A stretch of 64,000 nucleotides of DNA, taken from NCBI GenBank assembly GCA_963778465.1, contig CAVZUK010000002.1, forward strand, positions 744,001 to 808,000, in the 5' to 3' direction. The notes beneath the pieces were generated by a model, which saw only the letters and a list, made by a program, of their open reading frames with translations, was not told where the DNA came from and did no database searches. This DNA is from CAVZBW01 sp963778465. GTDB lineage: Bacteria; Actinomycetota; Acidimicrobiia; Acidimicrobiales; RAAP-2. Positions 43,558 to 53,534 of this stretch are shown in pieces (within the stretch, counting starts at the first letter, position 1; every line of letters begins with the position of its first letter). A program made the position numbers and the translations under genes.

Positions 43558-43833
43558 ATGCCGGGCGATCCACCGGAGACAGGCTCACCGGAGGAAGGGC
43601 CACCGCATTCCCCGGCTTCAGGGCCACGCTTGTTCGACCTGCTGGTGGTGGGGACGGCCTGCGCCCTCTGCATCATCGTGGCGGGCGGCATCGGGTACCT
43701 CCTCGACTCCTGGTTGCACACGCTTCCGTGGCTGACGTTCGCCGGCCTGGCCTTCGGCATCGTCTCCGCGGTGATGCTGGCCGTTGTCCGGCTCCGGCCC
43801 TTCCTGCGGGATCAACCCGAGACCCGTCCGTAG
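43558..43833 (+). CDS. AtpZ/AtpI-like small membrane protein
   Basis: 91 residues, two membrane helices ('LLVVGTACALCIIVAGGIGY' and 'LPWLTFAGLAFGIVSAVMLA') with a polar Pro/Gly-rich N-terminus. Similar small proteins precede F0 genes and help assemble or supply cations to the enzyme. ATG 43558 gives the standard length; a GTG at 43489 would extend it by 23 residues. Confidence 0.75.
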   Translation: MPGDPPETGSPEEGPPHSPASGPRLFDLLVVGTACALCIIVAGGIGYLLDSWLHTLPWLTFAGLAFGIVSAVMLAVVRLRPFLRDQPETRP

Positions 43834-43869
43834 GCGAGCAGAAGTAGAAGAGAAAGGCGCAAGCAAGCA

Positions 43870-44346
43870 GTGTTCGAAGCCTTCACGTTGCCCGACGTGA
43901 CCAGAGTCGGGCGGCGCACCGTGTTGGGCGCTCTGGGGGTTGCCGTGGTGGCCCTGGGACTCAGCCTCCTGGTCGGCTACCCGCTGGTCGGCGTCGGTGC
44001 CTGCATCGGCCTCGGCCTCGGCATCCTCAACTTTCGCCTGATCACGGCCTCCGTGGTCAAGGTGGGCAAGCGGGCCGACGAGAACAAGCGCCGGCCGCTC
44101 GCCATGAACACGCTCAGCCGGCTGGCCGTCATCTCGGTGATCACGATCGGCCTCCTCTTCCTGAACTACGGGCTCGGATTCGGTGTCCTCGGGGGCCTGG
44201 CCGTGTTCCAGATGCTCCTCCTCGGCAACGTCACCCGCTCGATGTGGCACTCCGCCCGCGAGGCGGCCGCCGGCCCGGGCGAGGACGCGGCGGGGTCTTC
44301 GGAGCACGTGATCGACGGCACCGCCCGGCCGAGAGGGGATGGCTGA
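43870..44346 (+). CDS. ATP synthase accessory membrane protein (AtpI-like)
   Basis: 158 residues with four predicted helices ('LGALGVAVVALGLSLLVGYP', 'VGACIGLGLGILNFRLI', 'LSRLAVISVITIGLLFLNYG', 'GVLGGLAVFQMLLLGN') and a polar tail. Position between AtpZ-like and atpB fits the second subunit I-like gene found in actinobacteria. GTG 43870; end overlaps atpB by 8 bp. Confidence 0.72.
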   Translation: MFEAFTLPDVTRVGRRTVLGALGVAVVALGLSLLVGYPLVGVGACIGLGLGILNFRLITASVVKVGKRADENKRRPLAMNTLSRLAVISVITIGLLFLNYGLGFGVLGGLAVFQMLLLGNVTRSMWHSAREAAAGPGEDAAGSSEHVIDGTARPRGDG

Positions 44347-45142
44347 CCACATGCTGTTCGGCTTCCATCTCATGCCGTTCCTCGGCACGGACATCTCCGT
44401 CGGCGAGCACTACCAGGTCAAGCTCGGCCCGCTGACCATCAACCTCGACACGGTCTGGGCGACGCTCGTGGCCGGGGCCATCGTCTGCGCCATGGCGATC
44501 TACCTCCGACGGCGGTCCACCTCCGGCGTCCCGAGCAAGTTCCAGATGGTGTGGGAGCTCGGAAACGAGGCCGTGACCCGCCAGATCGAGGGCTCCGTCG
44601 GCGAGCGGGGGCTGTCGGTCGTGCCCCTCGCCATCACGCTGTTCGTCTTCATCCTCGTGTGCAATGCCTTCGAGCTGTTCGGCATCGGGGCCCACTACGA
44701 GTGGCTCGGGGCGCCGACGGGCGACATCAACCTGACGCTGGCGCTCGCCCTCTTCGTCATCGTGCTGGTCCACATCACCTGGGTCCGCTACTGGGGGATC
44801 AAGGCCTACGCGGGCCACTACCTGTTCCATCCCTTCCCGGTCTGGCTGCTGCCGTTCAACCTGTTCATCAACCTGATCGAGGAGATCGCCCGCCCGATCA
44901 CGTTGGCCCTCCGACTCTTTGGGAACCTCCTCGCCGGCACGCTGATGCTCACGCTCATCGCGGCGCTCGGAGTGTGGGAGCTCGGACACATCCCGATCGG
45001 CAACATCTTGGTCATCATCCTCAACCCGCTGTGGAAGATCTTCGACGTCTTCCTCATCGGGCCCATCCAGGCCTTCATCTTCGCCCTGCTCACCATCCTG
45101 TACTTCGACACCGCCATGAGTCCGCCGCAGGAGGCGCACTGA
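44339..45142 (+). CDS. atpB: F0F1 ATP synthase subunit a
   Basis: 267 residues, membrane. The essential stator Arg is in 'PITLALRLFGNLLAG'; other helix signatures 'VVPLAITLFVFILVCNAFEL' and 'PIQAFIFALLTILYF'. Forms the two proton half-channels against the c-ring. Starts inside the end of the AtpI-like gene; ATG 44351 is an alternative. Confidence 0.95.
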   Translation: MADHMLFGFHLMPFLGTDISVGEHYQVKLGPLTINLDTVWATLVAGAIVCAMAIYLRRRSTSGVPSKFQMVWELGNEAVTRQIEGSVGERGLSVVPLAITLFVFILVCNAFELFGIGAHYEWLGAPTGDINLTLALALFVIVLVHITWVRYWGIKAYAGHYLFHPFPVWLLPFNLFINLIEEIARPITLALRLFGNLLAGTLMLTLIAALGVWELGHIPIGNILVIILNPLWKIFDVFLIGPIQAFIFALLTILYFDTAMSPPQEAH

Positions 45143-45176
45143 TCGCGGGCTTCACCGGCCTGATGACGACCTCGAC

Positions 45177-45256
45177 CCAATACCCAGCAACGACAGCAAT
45201 ACAGCCAGACAGCTACCCAGACACCAGCTACAGAGATAAAAAAGGAGACAGCAGCA
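45177..45256 (+). promoter_or_regulatory. A/C-rich unstructured leader of atpE
   Basis: The 80 bp before atpE are almost free of G+C-rich pairing, with CAGCAA/CAGACA/CAGCTAC repeats and then AAAAAAGGAGACAGCAGCA before the ATG. A strong Shine-Dalgarno in single-stranded context. Likely a translation enhancer that supplies the extra copies of subunit c needed for the ring. Confidence 0.55.
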
Positions 45257-45526
45257 ATGGCCACTGCGGGAACTAGTGCAAGCGCCACCGCCCTGGCGGG
45301 CGCCATGATCGGTGGCGGCCTGCTCATGGGCGGCGGCGCCGTCGGAGCGGCCATCGGCGACGGCCTCGCCGGCAGCCAGACCATCGCCGGTGTGGCTCGC
45401 CAGCCGGAGGCCCAGGGACGCCTCTTCACCATCATGTTCCTGACGGTCGGCCTGGTGGAGGCCATGTACTTCATCAACCTGGCCTTCACCGCGCTCTTCG
45501 TCTTCTCCCTCTACAAGAAGGCGTGA
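45257..45526 (+). CDS. atpE: F0F1 ATP synthase subunit c
   Basis: 89 residues, two-helix hairpin. Polar loop 'ARQPEAQGRLF' and the ion-binding Glu in 'MFLTVGLVEAMYFINLAFTA'. No Gln in helix 1 and no Ser after the Glu, so the Na+ signature is missing and H+ coupling is expected. The Ala/Gly-rich helix 1 'GGGLLMGGGAVGAAIG' packs the ring. Confidence 0.95.
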   Translation: MATAGTSASATALAGAMIGGGLLMGGGAVGAAIGDGLAGSQTIAGVARQPEAQGRLFTIMFLTVGLVEAMYFINLAFTALFVFSLYKKA

Positions 45527-45620
45527 GCGGTCCTCACGCGAGTGGCATGAGCGGCGCACACGCCAACGACAACGAGCGGCTCCAGCGCAGCCGCACAACG
45601 ACACGGAGGTCCCGACGGGC

Positions 45621-46172
45621 ATGATCGCGTCGAGCAATTTCCTCATCCCCAACGGCACGTTCATCATCGAGCTGATCTGCTTCGTGATCATCCTCGCGGT
45701 GGTCGCCAAGGTCGGCCTGCCCCGCCTGAACGTCGTCCTCGACGAGCGGCGCGAGCGGGTCCGCCGGGAGCTCGAGGCCGCGCAGCAGGCCCAGAGCGAC
45801 GCCGAGGCGGCTGACGCCGAGCGCCGGGCGGTCCTCGAAGAGGCGCGCCGGCAAGCACGGGAGCTGGTCGCCCAGGCCAATCGCACCGCCGAGCAGGTCC
45901 GTGGCGAGGCGCATGCCCGCGGCGAGGAGGAGTACCAGCGGCTGGTCGCCACTGCCGAGGCGGAGATCGAGCTGGCTCGTCAGCGAGCCGTCGCCGAGGC
46001 CACCGAGCACCTGGGAGAGATGGTCATCGGAGTGGTCGAGGCCATCATCGGCCGCGAGGTGGACCCGCAGGCGCACCGCGACCTGATCGACGAGGCCATC
46101 GCCGCGGTCGTCTCCGAGGCCGACTCGGCGGGTGGGACCGGACAGCGCAGCGGAGCCGGCAGCCGGTCGTGA
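45621..46172 (+). CDS. atpF: F0F1 ATP synthase subunit b
   Basis: 183 residues: a single N-terminal membrane helix ('TFIIELICFVIILAVVAKVG') and a long charged coiled coil rich in Ala/Glu/Arg. ATG 45621 with GGAGG 11 nt upstream. Separate from delta, unlike the mycobacterial b-delta fusion. End overlaps atpH (GTGA). Confidence 0.93.
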   Translation: MIASSNFLIPNGTFIIELICFVIILAVVAKVGLPRLNVVLDERRERVRRELEAAQQAQSDAEAADAERRAVLEEARRQARELVAQANRTAEQVRGEAHARGEEEYQRLVATAEAEIELARQRAVAEATEHLGEMVIGVVEAIIGREVDPQAHRDLIDEAIAAVVSEADSAGGTGQRSGAGSRS

Positions 46173-47127
46173 ACCCGAGCATCGAGGGCTACCTGGACGC
46201 GCTGGTGGAGGGCGCGAGCGACGACGAGGTCCGCGCCATGGCCGAGCAGACCGCGGCCGTCGCCGCCCTGGTGTCGGGCAACCGCCAGCTGCGTTCGGCC
46301 CTCACCGACACGGCGATCACGCCCCGCGCCCGGCGGGCGGTCACCGACGACCTGCTCCAGCAAAGGGTCTCGGACCTCACGCGCCGTGCGGTCGGGTACG
46401 CGGTCTTCGCGGCTCCAGCCCCCGAGGTGGTCGAGACCCTCTCCTGGATGGCCCTGGAGGTCTCCCGCGCCGCCTCCGGGCCCCGAGGCGCGCCGTCGCT
46501 CCTCGGGCGGGCCGCCTCGCGACGACGCATCGGTGGCTATGCGACCGCCCTCGACGAGGAGCTCTCGGCGGGTGACCTCGAGGAGATGGAGGACGCGCTC
46601 TTCCGTTTTGCGAGGACGGTCGAGGCCACGACGCCCCTCCGCAACGCCCTCACGAACTCCGACCTCCCGAGCGGCCTCCGCCGAGAGGTCGTGGGCGACC
46701 TCATCGGGGAGAAGGTGGCGCCCGCCACCCTTCGCCTGGTCGACTACGTGGTCAGCGCGGGCCGACCCCGAGACATCGTCGGGACGCTCGAGTGGCTGGT
46801 GGACCAGACCGCGGCCGCCCGGGGCTGGCGGGTCGCCAGGGTCAAGGCTGCCCGCGACATCGACGAGGCCCAGCAACGGCGGCTCTCGGAGTCCCTGGGA
46901 CGAGTGGCGGGGGCGCCCGTCGATCTCGAGGTGACCATCGATCCGGAGCTCATCGGCGGCGCCGTCGTGCAGATCGGTGACCTTCAGGTCGACGCCAGCG
47001 CCCGTGGCCGGCTCGAGCGGCTCCGGGAGCACCTCCAGCCCGGAGGATGGGAGGAATCGAAAGTTGGAGCACCGAACCGGGGTGCGAGAGCCGAGCCAGA
47101 CGGCTCGGGACCAGAGGGAGCACGAGG

Positions 47128-47131
<4 letters not shown>
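46169..47131 (+). CDS. atpH: F0F1 ATP synthase subunit delta with duplicated N-terminal domain
   Basis: 320 residues, much longer than the ~180 of E. coli. Residues 39-93 and 155-210 are repeats of each other ('LRSALTDTAITPRARRAV' versus 'LRNALTNSDLPSGLRREV', both running on to a TL-W ending). The second copy and the C-terminal part ('GAPVDLEVTIDPELIGGAVV') are the usual delta. Stator link between F1 and subunit b. A longer delta with this duplication is, as I recall, common in actinobacteria. GTGA overlap with atpF, ATGA overlap with atpA. Confidence 0.92.
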
Positions 47132-48660
<1,529 letters not shown>

Positions 48661-48663
48661 TCG

Positions 48664-49614
48664 ATGGCGGGAGGTCAGGAACGGGCGCTGCGGAGGCGGA
48701 TCCGCACGGTCCAGTCGACCAAGAAGATCACCCGGGCGATGGAGCTCATCGCTGCGTCGCAGATCGTCCGGGCCCAGTCTCGGATCGTGACCAACCGGCC
48801 GTTCCGGGAGGGGATGGCGCGCGTCGTCGTCGAGGCGGCGCTCGGCGACCCCGAGGCCGCTGCGAAGCTGCTCGGGTCGCCCGACTCCCCTCGGTCGGTC
48901 GCCGTCCTCGTAATCGTGTCCGACCGGGGCCTCTGCGGGCCCTACAACTCCGCCACCCTGCGGGCGACCGAGCGGCTGGTCCGGGACCTCCGGGCCCGCG
49001 AAGCCGAGCCCCGGATCTTCGTCGTCGGGCGACGGGGGCCGCCCTACCTGCGCTTCCGAGGGATCGAGGTGGAGCAGGCCTTCACCGGCTTCACCGATCG
49101 CCCCACCTTTGCGGACGCGAGGAGGGTGTCGGCCGCGGTCTCCGCACCCTTCGTGCGCGGAGAGGTAGACCAGCTGCTGATGGTGTCCACTCGCTTTATC
49201 TCCGCCGGCATCCAGCGGGCGCAGACCGAGCAGCTGCTGCCGATCCCGGACCCGACGGCGCAGCCGGAGGAGCCCGACGGTGACGAGGGGTCCAAGCCCG
49301 TCTACGCCGGGCCGCCGGTTCCCGCCATCCAAGAGCGGCAGGGCTACACGGAGTTCGAGCCGGACGTCGAGACCCTGCTCGAGAGCCTCGGGCCGCGCGC
49401 CGTCGAGTCCGAGATCTTCTCCGCCCTCCTCGAGGGCGCGGCGGCGTTCTTCACGGCCCAGCAGCGGGCCATGGCGTCGGCCACGGAGAATGCCGACGAC
49501 CTCATCACCAACTTGACCAGGGTCATGAACCGGGCGCGCCAGGACGCCATCACCACGGAGATCATGGAGATCGTCGGCGGGGCAGAGGCGCTCCGCCAAT
49601 CGAAGGGAGTTTGA
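48664..49614 (+). CDS. atpG: F0F1 ATP synthase subunit gamma
   Basis: 316 residues. N-terminal helix 'LRRRIRTVQSTKKITRAMEL', the 'VIVSDRGLCGPYN' segment and the C-terminal helix 'RARQDAITTEIMEIVGGAEA'. The central rotor. Contains a Pro/Glu-rich loop of about 25 residues ('TAQPEEPDGDEGSKP') in the middle domain, a modest insertion. ATG 48664, 3 bp after atpA. Confidence 0.95.
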   Translation: MAGGQERALRRRIRTVQSTKKITRAMELIAASQIVRAQSRIVTNRPFREGMARVVVEAALGDPEAAAKLLGSPDSPRSVAVLVIVSDRGLCGPYNSATLRATERLVRDLRAREAEPRIFVVGRRGPPYLRFRGIEVEQAFTGFTDRPTFADARRVSAAVSAPFVRGEVDQLLMVSTRFISAGIQRAQTEQLLPIPDPTAQPEEPDGDEGSKPVYAGPPVPAIQERQGYTEFEPDVETLLESLGPRAVESEIFSALLEGAAAFFTAQQRAMASATENADDLITNLTRVMNRARQDAITTEIMEIVGGAEALRQSKGV

Positions 49615-49618
49615 GGCA

Positions 49619-51070
49619 ATGACCATCACCGCACCCGAGCGTTCCGAGGGCTCGGCCAAACTCGAGGACGGGCGCGTCGTCGCGATCGCGGGTCCGGTCG
49701 TGGACGTCGAGTTTCCACCTCACGCCTTGCCCGAGATCAACACCGCCCTCGAGCTCGACCTCGAGCTCGAGGGTCAGAAGGTCACCGTGGTCGCCGAGGT
49801 GGCCCAGCAGATCAGTGGCGGCAGGGTGCGCTGCATCTGCATGCGACCCACCGACGGGCTCGAGCGGGGCGCGCCGGTGCGCAACACCGGTCAGGGCATG
49901 ACGGTGCCGGTCGGCAACGTCGTGCTCGGCCACGTCTTCAACGTCTTGGGCGAGCCCCTCGACACCGACGACATCGGGGAGGTGGCGGAGCGCTGGGAGA
50001 TCCACCGCCCGGCCCCGGACTTCGACACCCTGGAGCCCCGCTCGATCATGTTCGAGACCGGGATCAAGGTCATCGACCTGCTCGAGCCCTACGTGCAGGG
50101 CGGCAAGATCGGGCTGTTCGGTGGGGCCGGCGTGGGCAAGACGGTGCTCATCCAGGAGATGATCCACCGGGTGGCCACCCAGCACGGGGGTGTCTCGGTC
50201 TTTGCCGGCGTCGGCGAGCGCACCCGGGAGGGCACCGACCTCTGGCTCGAGATGCAGGAGTCGGGCGTCATCGAGAAGGCCGCACTCGTCTACGGGCAGA
50301 TGGACGAGCCGCCGGGGGTCCGCCTCCGGGTCGGGCTGGCGGCCCTCACGATGGCCGAGTACTTCCGGGACGTGCAGAACCAGGACGTGCTGCTCTTCGT
50401 CGACAACATCTTCCGCTTCGTGCAGGCCGGCTCCGAGGTCTCGACGCTGCTCGGCAGGATGCCGTCCGCGGTCGGCTACCAGCCCACCCTGGCCGACGAG
50501 ATGGGCGAGCTCCAGGAGCGGATCACGTCCACGCGGGGCAGGTCCATCACCTCGCTGCAGGCCGTCTACGTGCCCGCGGACGACTACACGGACCCGGCGC
50601 CGTTCACCACCTTCACCCACCTCGACGCCACGACGGAGCTGTCGCGCCAGATCGCCGCTCTCGGCATCTACCCGGCGGTCGATCCCCTCTCGTCCACCTC
50701 CAACATCCTCTCCCCCGACGTCGTGGGGGACCGCCACTACAACGTCGCACGGCGGGTGCAGGAGGTGCTCCAGCGCTATCGGGAGCTCCAGGACATCATC
50801 GCCATCCTCGGCCTCGACGAGCTCTCGGAGGAGGACCGGGTGACGGTCAACCGGGCGCGCAAGATCCAGCGGTTCCTCTCGCAGCCCTTCTTCGTCGCCG
50901 AGGTCTTCACGAGCGTGCCCGGCGTGTTCGTCCCGGTGGACGAGACCGTCGAGTCCTTCGAGGCCCTCGTGGACGGCGAGCTCGACGACTTGCCCGAACA
51001 GGCCTTCTTGAACGTCGGCGGCGTCGAGGCGGTCCGCGAGAAGGCGCACGGCCTCGAGCAGGGCGCCTGA
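49619..51070 (+). CDS. atpD: F0F1 ATP synthase subunit beta
   Basis: 483 residues, catalytic. Walker A 'GLFGGAGVGKTVLIQEMI', catalytic Glu region 'AGVGERTREGTDLWLEM', Walker B 'QDVLLFVDNIFRFVQAG', 'SSTSNILSPDVVGDRHY'. Follows atpG by 4 bp; its stop overlaps the atpC start (TGATG). Confidence 0.97.
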   Translation: MTITAPERSEGSAKLEDGRVVAIAGPVVDVEFPPHALPEINTALELDLELEGQKVTVVAEVAQQISGGRVRCICMRPTDGLERGAPVRNTGQGMTVPVGNVVLGHVFNVLGEPLDTDDIGEVAERWEIHRPAPDFDTLEPRSIMFETGIKVIDLLEPYVQGGKIGLFGGAGVGKTVLIQEMIHRVATQHGGVSVFAGVGERTREGTDLWLEMQESGVIEKAALVYGQMDEPPGVRLRVGLAALTMAEYFRDVQNQDVLLFVDNIFRFVQAGSEVSTLLGRMPSAVGYQPTLADEMGELQERITSTRGRSITSLQAVYVPADDYTDPAPFTTFTHLDATTELSRQIAALGIYPAVDPLSSTSNILSPDVVGDRHYNVARRVQEVLQRYRELQDIIAILGLDELSEEDRVTVNRARKIQRFLSQPFFVAEVFTSVPGVFVPVDETVESFEALVDGELDDLPEQAFLNVGGVEAVREKAHGLEQGA

Positions 51071-51690
51071 TGGCTGATCCGGCCATGACCGTCGAGGTGG
51101 TGACGCCCGAGCAGTCGCTGTTCTCGGGACCGGCACAGGCCGTCGTCCTGCGCAGCTCCGACGGCGACCTCACCATCCTCCCGGGCCACACCCCGCTCGT
51201 GACCGACGTGGCCGCAGGCCCCGTGCGAGTGGACCAGCCCGAGGGCGATCCGGTGCGCCTGGCCGTCCACGGCGGTTACCTGCAGGTGGACACGGGTGCG
51301 GGCGCGACCGCCACCGAGGGGGCCGGCGAGTCGATGCGGGTCGCACAGCTGCGCGAGGCGCGAGACGGCGCCCACGCCGGCGCCGACACGCCGAGAGATG
51401 GTCCGCCCGAGACGGGCGATCGGGGAACCACGGTGCGCCTGCTGGCGGGCGTCGCCGAGCTGGCCGACGACATCGACACCGATCGCGCCGAGCGGGCCAA
51501 GGCGGAGGCCGAGGCCCGGGTGACCGAGCTGGAGGCCGCGGCGGGGCGCAGCGAGGCGCCGCGACCGACGGAAGAGTCGGAGGCCCACCCCGCCGCGCCG
51601 GACGTCGAGCTCTCCGAGGCCCAGGGCGCTCTCCAGCGGGCCGAGGTCCGGCTCAGGGTCGCACGGGGCGAGGACGCCAGCTCGACCTGA
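51070..51690 (+). CDS. atpC: F0F1 ATP synthase subunit epsilon with internal insertion
   Basis: 206 residues against the usual 120-140. The beta-sandwich is split: residues 1-75 ('VEVVTPEQSLFSG', 'TILPGHTPLVTDV', 'AVHGGYLQV') and 120-135 ('TVRLLAGVAELADDID') are normal, with a Gly/Ala/Asp-rich stretch of about 45 residues between. The C-terminal helical hairpin also has a Pro/Glu-rich loop ('EAPRPTEESEAHPAAP'). Inhibitory, rotor-bound subunit. The insertion would sit at the end of the sandwich near the c-ring side; effect unknown. Confidence 0.9.
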   Translation: MADPAMTVEVVTPEQSLFSGPAQAVVLRSSDGDLTILPGHTPLVTDVAAGPVRVDQPEGDPVRLAVHGGYLQVDTGAGATATEGAGESMRVAQLREARDGAHAGADTPRDGPPETGDRGTTVRLLAGVAELADDIDTDRAERAKAEAEARVTELEAAAGRSEAPRPTEESEAHPAAPDVELSEAQGALQRAEVRLRVARGEDASST

Positions 51691-51738
51691 CGGCCCTCAC
51701 GGACCTCCACGGTCGAACCCCGGCGGGGACGGCCGAGC

Positions 51739-52441
51739 TCAGCCGAGGCTGCCCGAGGACCCCGGCACCACCGGGTTCACGGTGATCGGTGCGCAACCGG
51801 GAAAGCCCTGACTCGATCCCGAGCCCCCGGTGCTTGCCGCGACGCTGACCGAGTGCGTCTCGTTGGGCGGCGTCACCAGAAAGGACGGGTAGTACGTGCA
51901 GCTGGTTGCCGTGTCCCTCGGCATGTCGCTGCCCTCGACCGCGGCGGATGCCGTCTGCCCGGCGCTCAAGGTCACGAGAGGGGGAGTGGTGCTCCCGTTG
52001 TGCAGGCCGCCCAGCATGCCGCTCGGGACGCGCTGGGCCTGGGCGACCTGCTGGCCCTGCGCGTTGAGTGCGGCGACGCCCGGGTAGCCGCTGAGGGTGC
52101 ACGCGCTCGACCCGGTGTTGACGAACCCGATCACCGCGCTCACGTTGCCGGCCGCCGCGCCGCCGCCGATGACCGAGACGTGCAGTTGCGCCGTCGTGCA
52201 CCGGCTGGCGGTGGCCGAGGTGGTCGTCGTGGTGGATCGTGACGTGGTCGTCGTGGCGCCGGAGGTGGAGGTCGTCGAGGCCGACGGAGGTCGACGTCGA
52301 CGCGGGCGTCGTCGTGGAAGTCGTCGACGTGGTCGTGGTGCCGTTCGTCGACGAGCTCGAGCTGCACGAGGCGGCCAGGGCCGCCACGCCGGCGAGGAGC
52401 AGGCCCGCCCCGAGGCGGACCCGCGAGTCGGAGATCCTCAC
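51739..52441 (-). pseudogene. secreted lipoprotein, DUF4232-like, with an apparent 1-base insertion
   Basis: GTG 52441 overlaps the glpX stop (GTGA) and encodes a lipoprotein signal, 'LLLAGVAALAASCSSSSSTN' with lipobox LAAS-C, then a Thr/Ser linker. After one extra C at about 52279 the next frame resumes the Thr/Ser linker ('STTSTSGATTTTSRSTTTT') and the globular part 'CTTAQLHVSVIGGGAAAG', 'IGFVNTGSSACTLSGYPGVA', typical of DUF4232 secreted proteins of actinobacteria, to the stop at 51739. Reading frames join perfectly. Surface protein of unknown role. Confidence 0.75.
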
Positions 52442-53430
52442 CCGAACTCGATGGAGCTGTACTCCGCCAGCTTGTCCAGGGAGTGCACGGCGTCGATCCG
52501 GCGGCGCGTGCCCGAGCGGGACCGCATCACGAGCGACTGGGTCGTGGCACCCTCGTCGTGGTAGCGCACGCCGCGCAGCAGCTCGCCGTCGGTCACGCCC
52601 GTGGCGGCGAAGAAGCAGTTGTCGCCGCGCACGAGGTCGTCGGTCGTGAGCACCGAGTCGAGGTCGTAGCCGGCCTGGAGGGCGGCCAGCCGCTCGTCCT
52701 CGTCCCTCGGCCACAGGCGACCCTGGATCTCCCCGCCCAGGGCCTTCAGGGCGGCGGCGGCGAGGACGCCCTCCGGTGTGCCGCCGATCCCGAAGAGGAT
52801 GTCGACCCCGGAGTCCGGCCAGCCGGTGGCGATGGCACCCGCCACGTCGCCGTCGGTGATGAGCCGGATGCGGGCACCGGTCGAGCGCACCTCCTGGATG
52901 AGGTCCGCGTGGCGGGGACGGTCGAGGATCACGGCGGTCAGGTCGCGAGGCCGGTGTCCGAGGGCCTTGGCCAACGTCTCGAGGTTCTCGCTCGGGGGCC
53001 GGGTGATGTCCACGAGGCCCCGCCCGCGGGGTCCCACCGCCAGCTTCTCCATGTAGACGCAGGGGCCGGGGTTGAACATGGTGCCGCGCTCGGAGACGGC
53101 GATCACCGCCAGGGCGCCACCCCGACCGAGGGACGTGGGCGTCGTGCCGTCGATGGGGTCGACGGCGATGTCGGTCTCCGGGGGCGAGCCGTCGCCGATG
53201 CGCTCGCCGTTGTAGAGCATCGGTGCGTTGTCCTTCTCGCCCTCGCCGATCACCACGATCCCGTCCATGGAGACCGTCGAGAGCACCACCCGCATGGCGT
53301 TGACGGCCGCGTTGTCCGCCCCCTCCTTGTCGCCGCGGCCCATCCAGCGGCTGGCGGCCATGGCGGCGGCCTCGGTCACCCGCACGAGCTCCATGGCGAG
53401 GTTCCGATCGGGGGCCTGTGGCGAGGTCAC
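52438..53430 (-). CDS. glpX: fructose-1,6-bisphosphatase class II
   Basis: 330 residues. Metal/substrate motifs 'VVIGEGEKDNAPMLYNGE' and 'DIAVDPIDGTT', plus 'GIGGTPEGVLAAAALK'. The gluconeogenic phosphatase of actinobacteria, which lack the class I enzyme. GTG 53430. Divergent from murA (104 bp between) and coupled downstream to the lipoprotein. Confidence 0.95.
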   Translation of the reverse strand: MTSPQAPDRNLAMELVRVTEAAAMAASRWMGRGDKEGADNAAVNAMRVVLSTVSMDGIVVIGEGEKDNAPMLYNGERIGDGSPPETDIAVDPIDGTTPTSLGRGGALAVIAVSERGTMFNPGPCVYMEKLAVGPRGRGLVDITRPPSENLETLAKALGHRPRDLTAVILDRPRHADLIQEVRSTGARIRLITDGDVAGAIATGWPDSGVDILFGIGGTPEGVLAAAALKALGGEIQGRLWPRDEDERLAALQAGYDLDSVLTTDDLVRGDNCFFAATGVTDGELLRGVRYHDEGATTQSLVMRSRSGTRRRIDAVHSLDKLAEYSSIEFG

Positions 53431-53521
53431 GCCGGACGAAGATACCGGTTGGGAGACCCGCTCCGGGGCGGGACTCGCGGGGGTCTCACCCGGGCTCCCC
53501 GAGCGGGTACCGCCGGGCCGC

Positions 53522-53527
53522 CATACT
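53522..53527 (+). promoter_or_regulatory. -10 element of a leaderless start (murA)
   Basis: CATACT, then 7 nt, then GTG 53535. One nucleotide wider than the other three sites. No Shine-Dalgarno in front of murA. Confidence 0.35.
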
Positions 53528-53534
53528 GGTGCCC

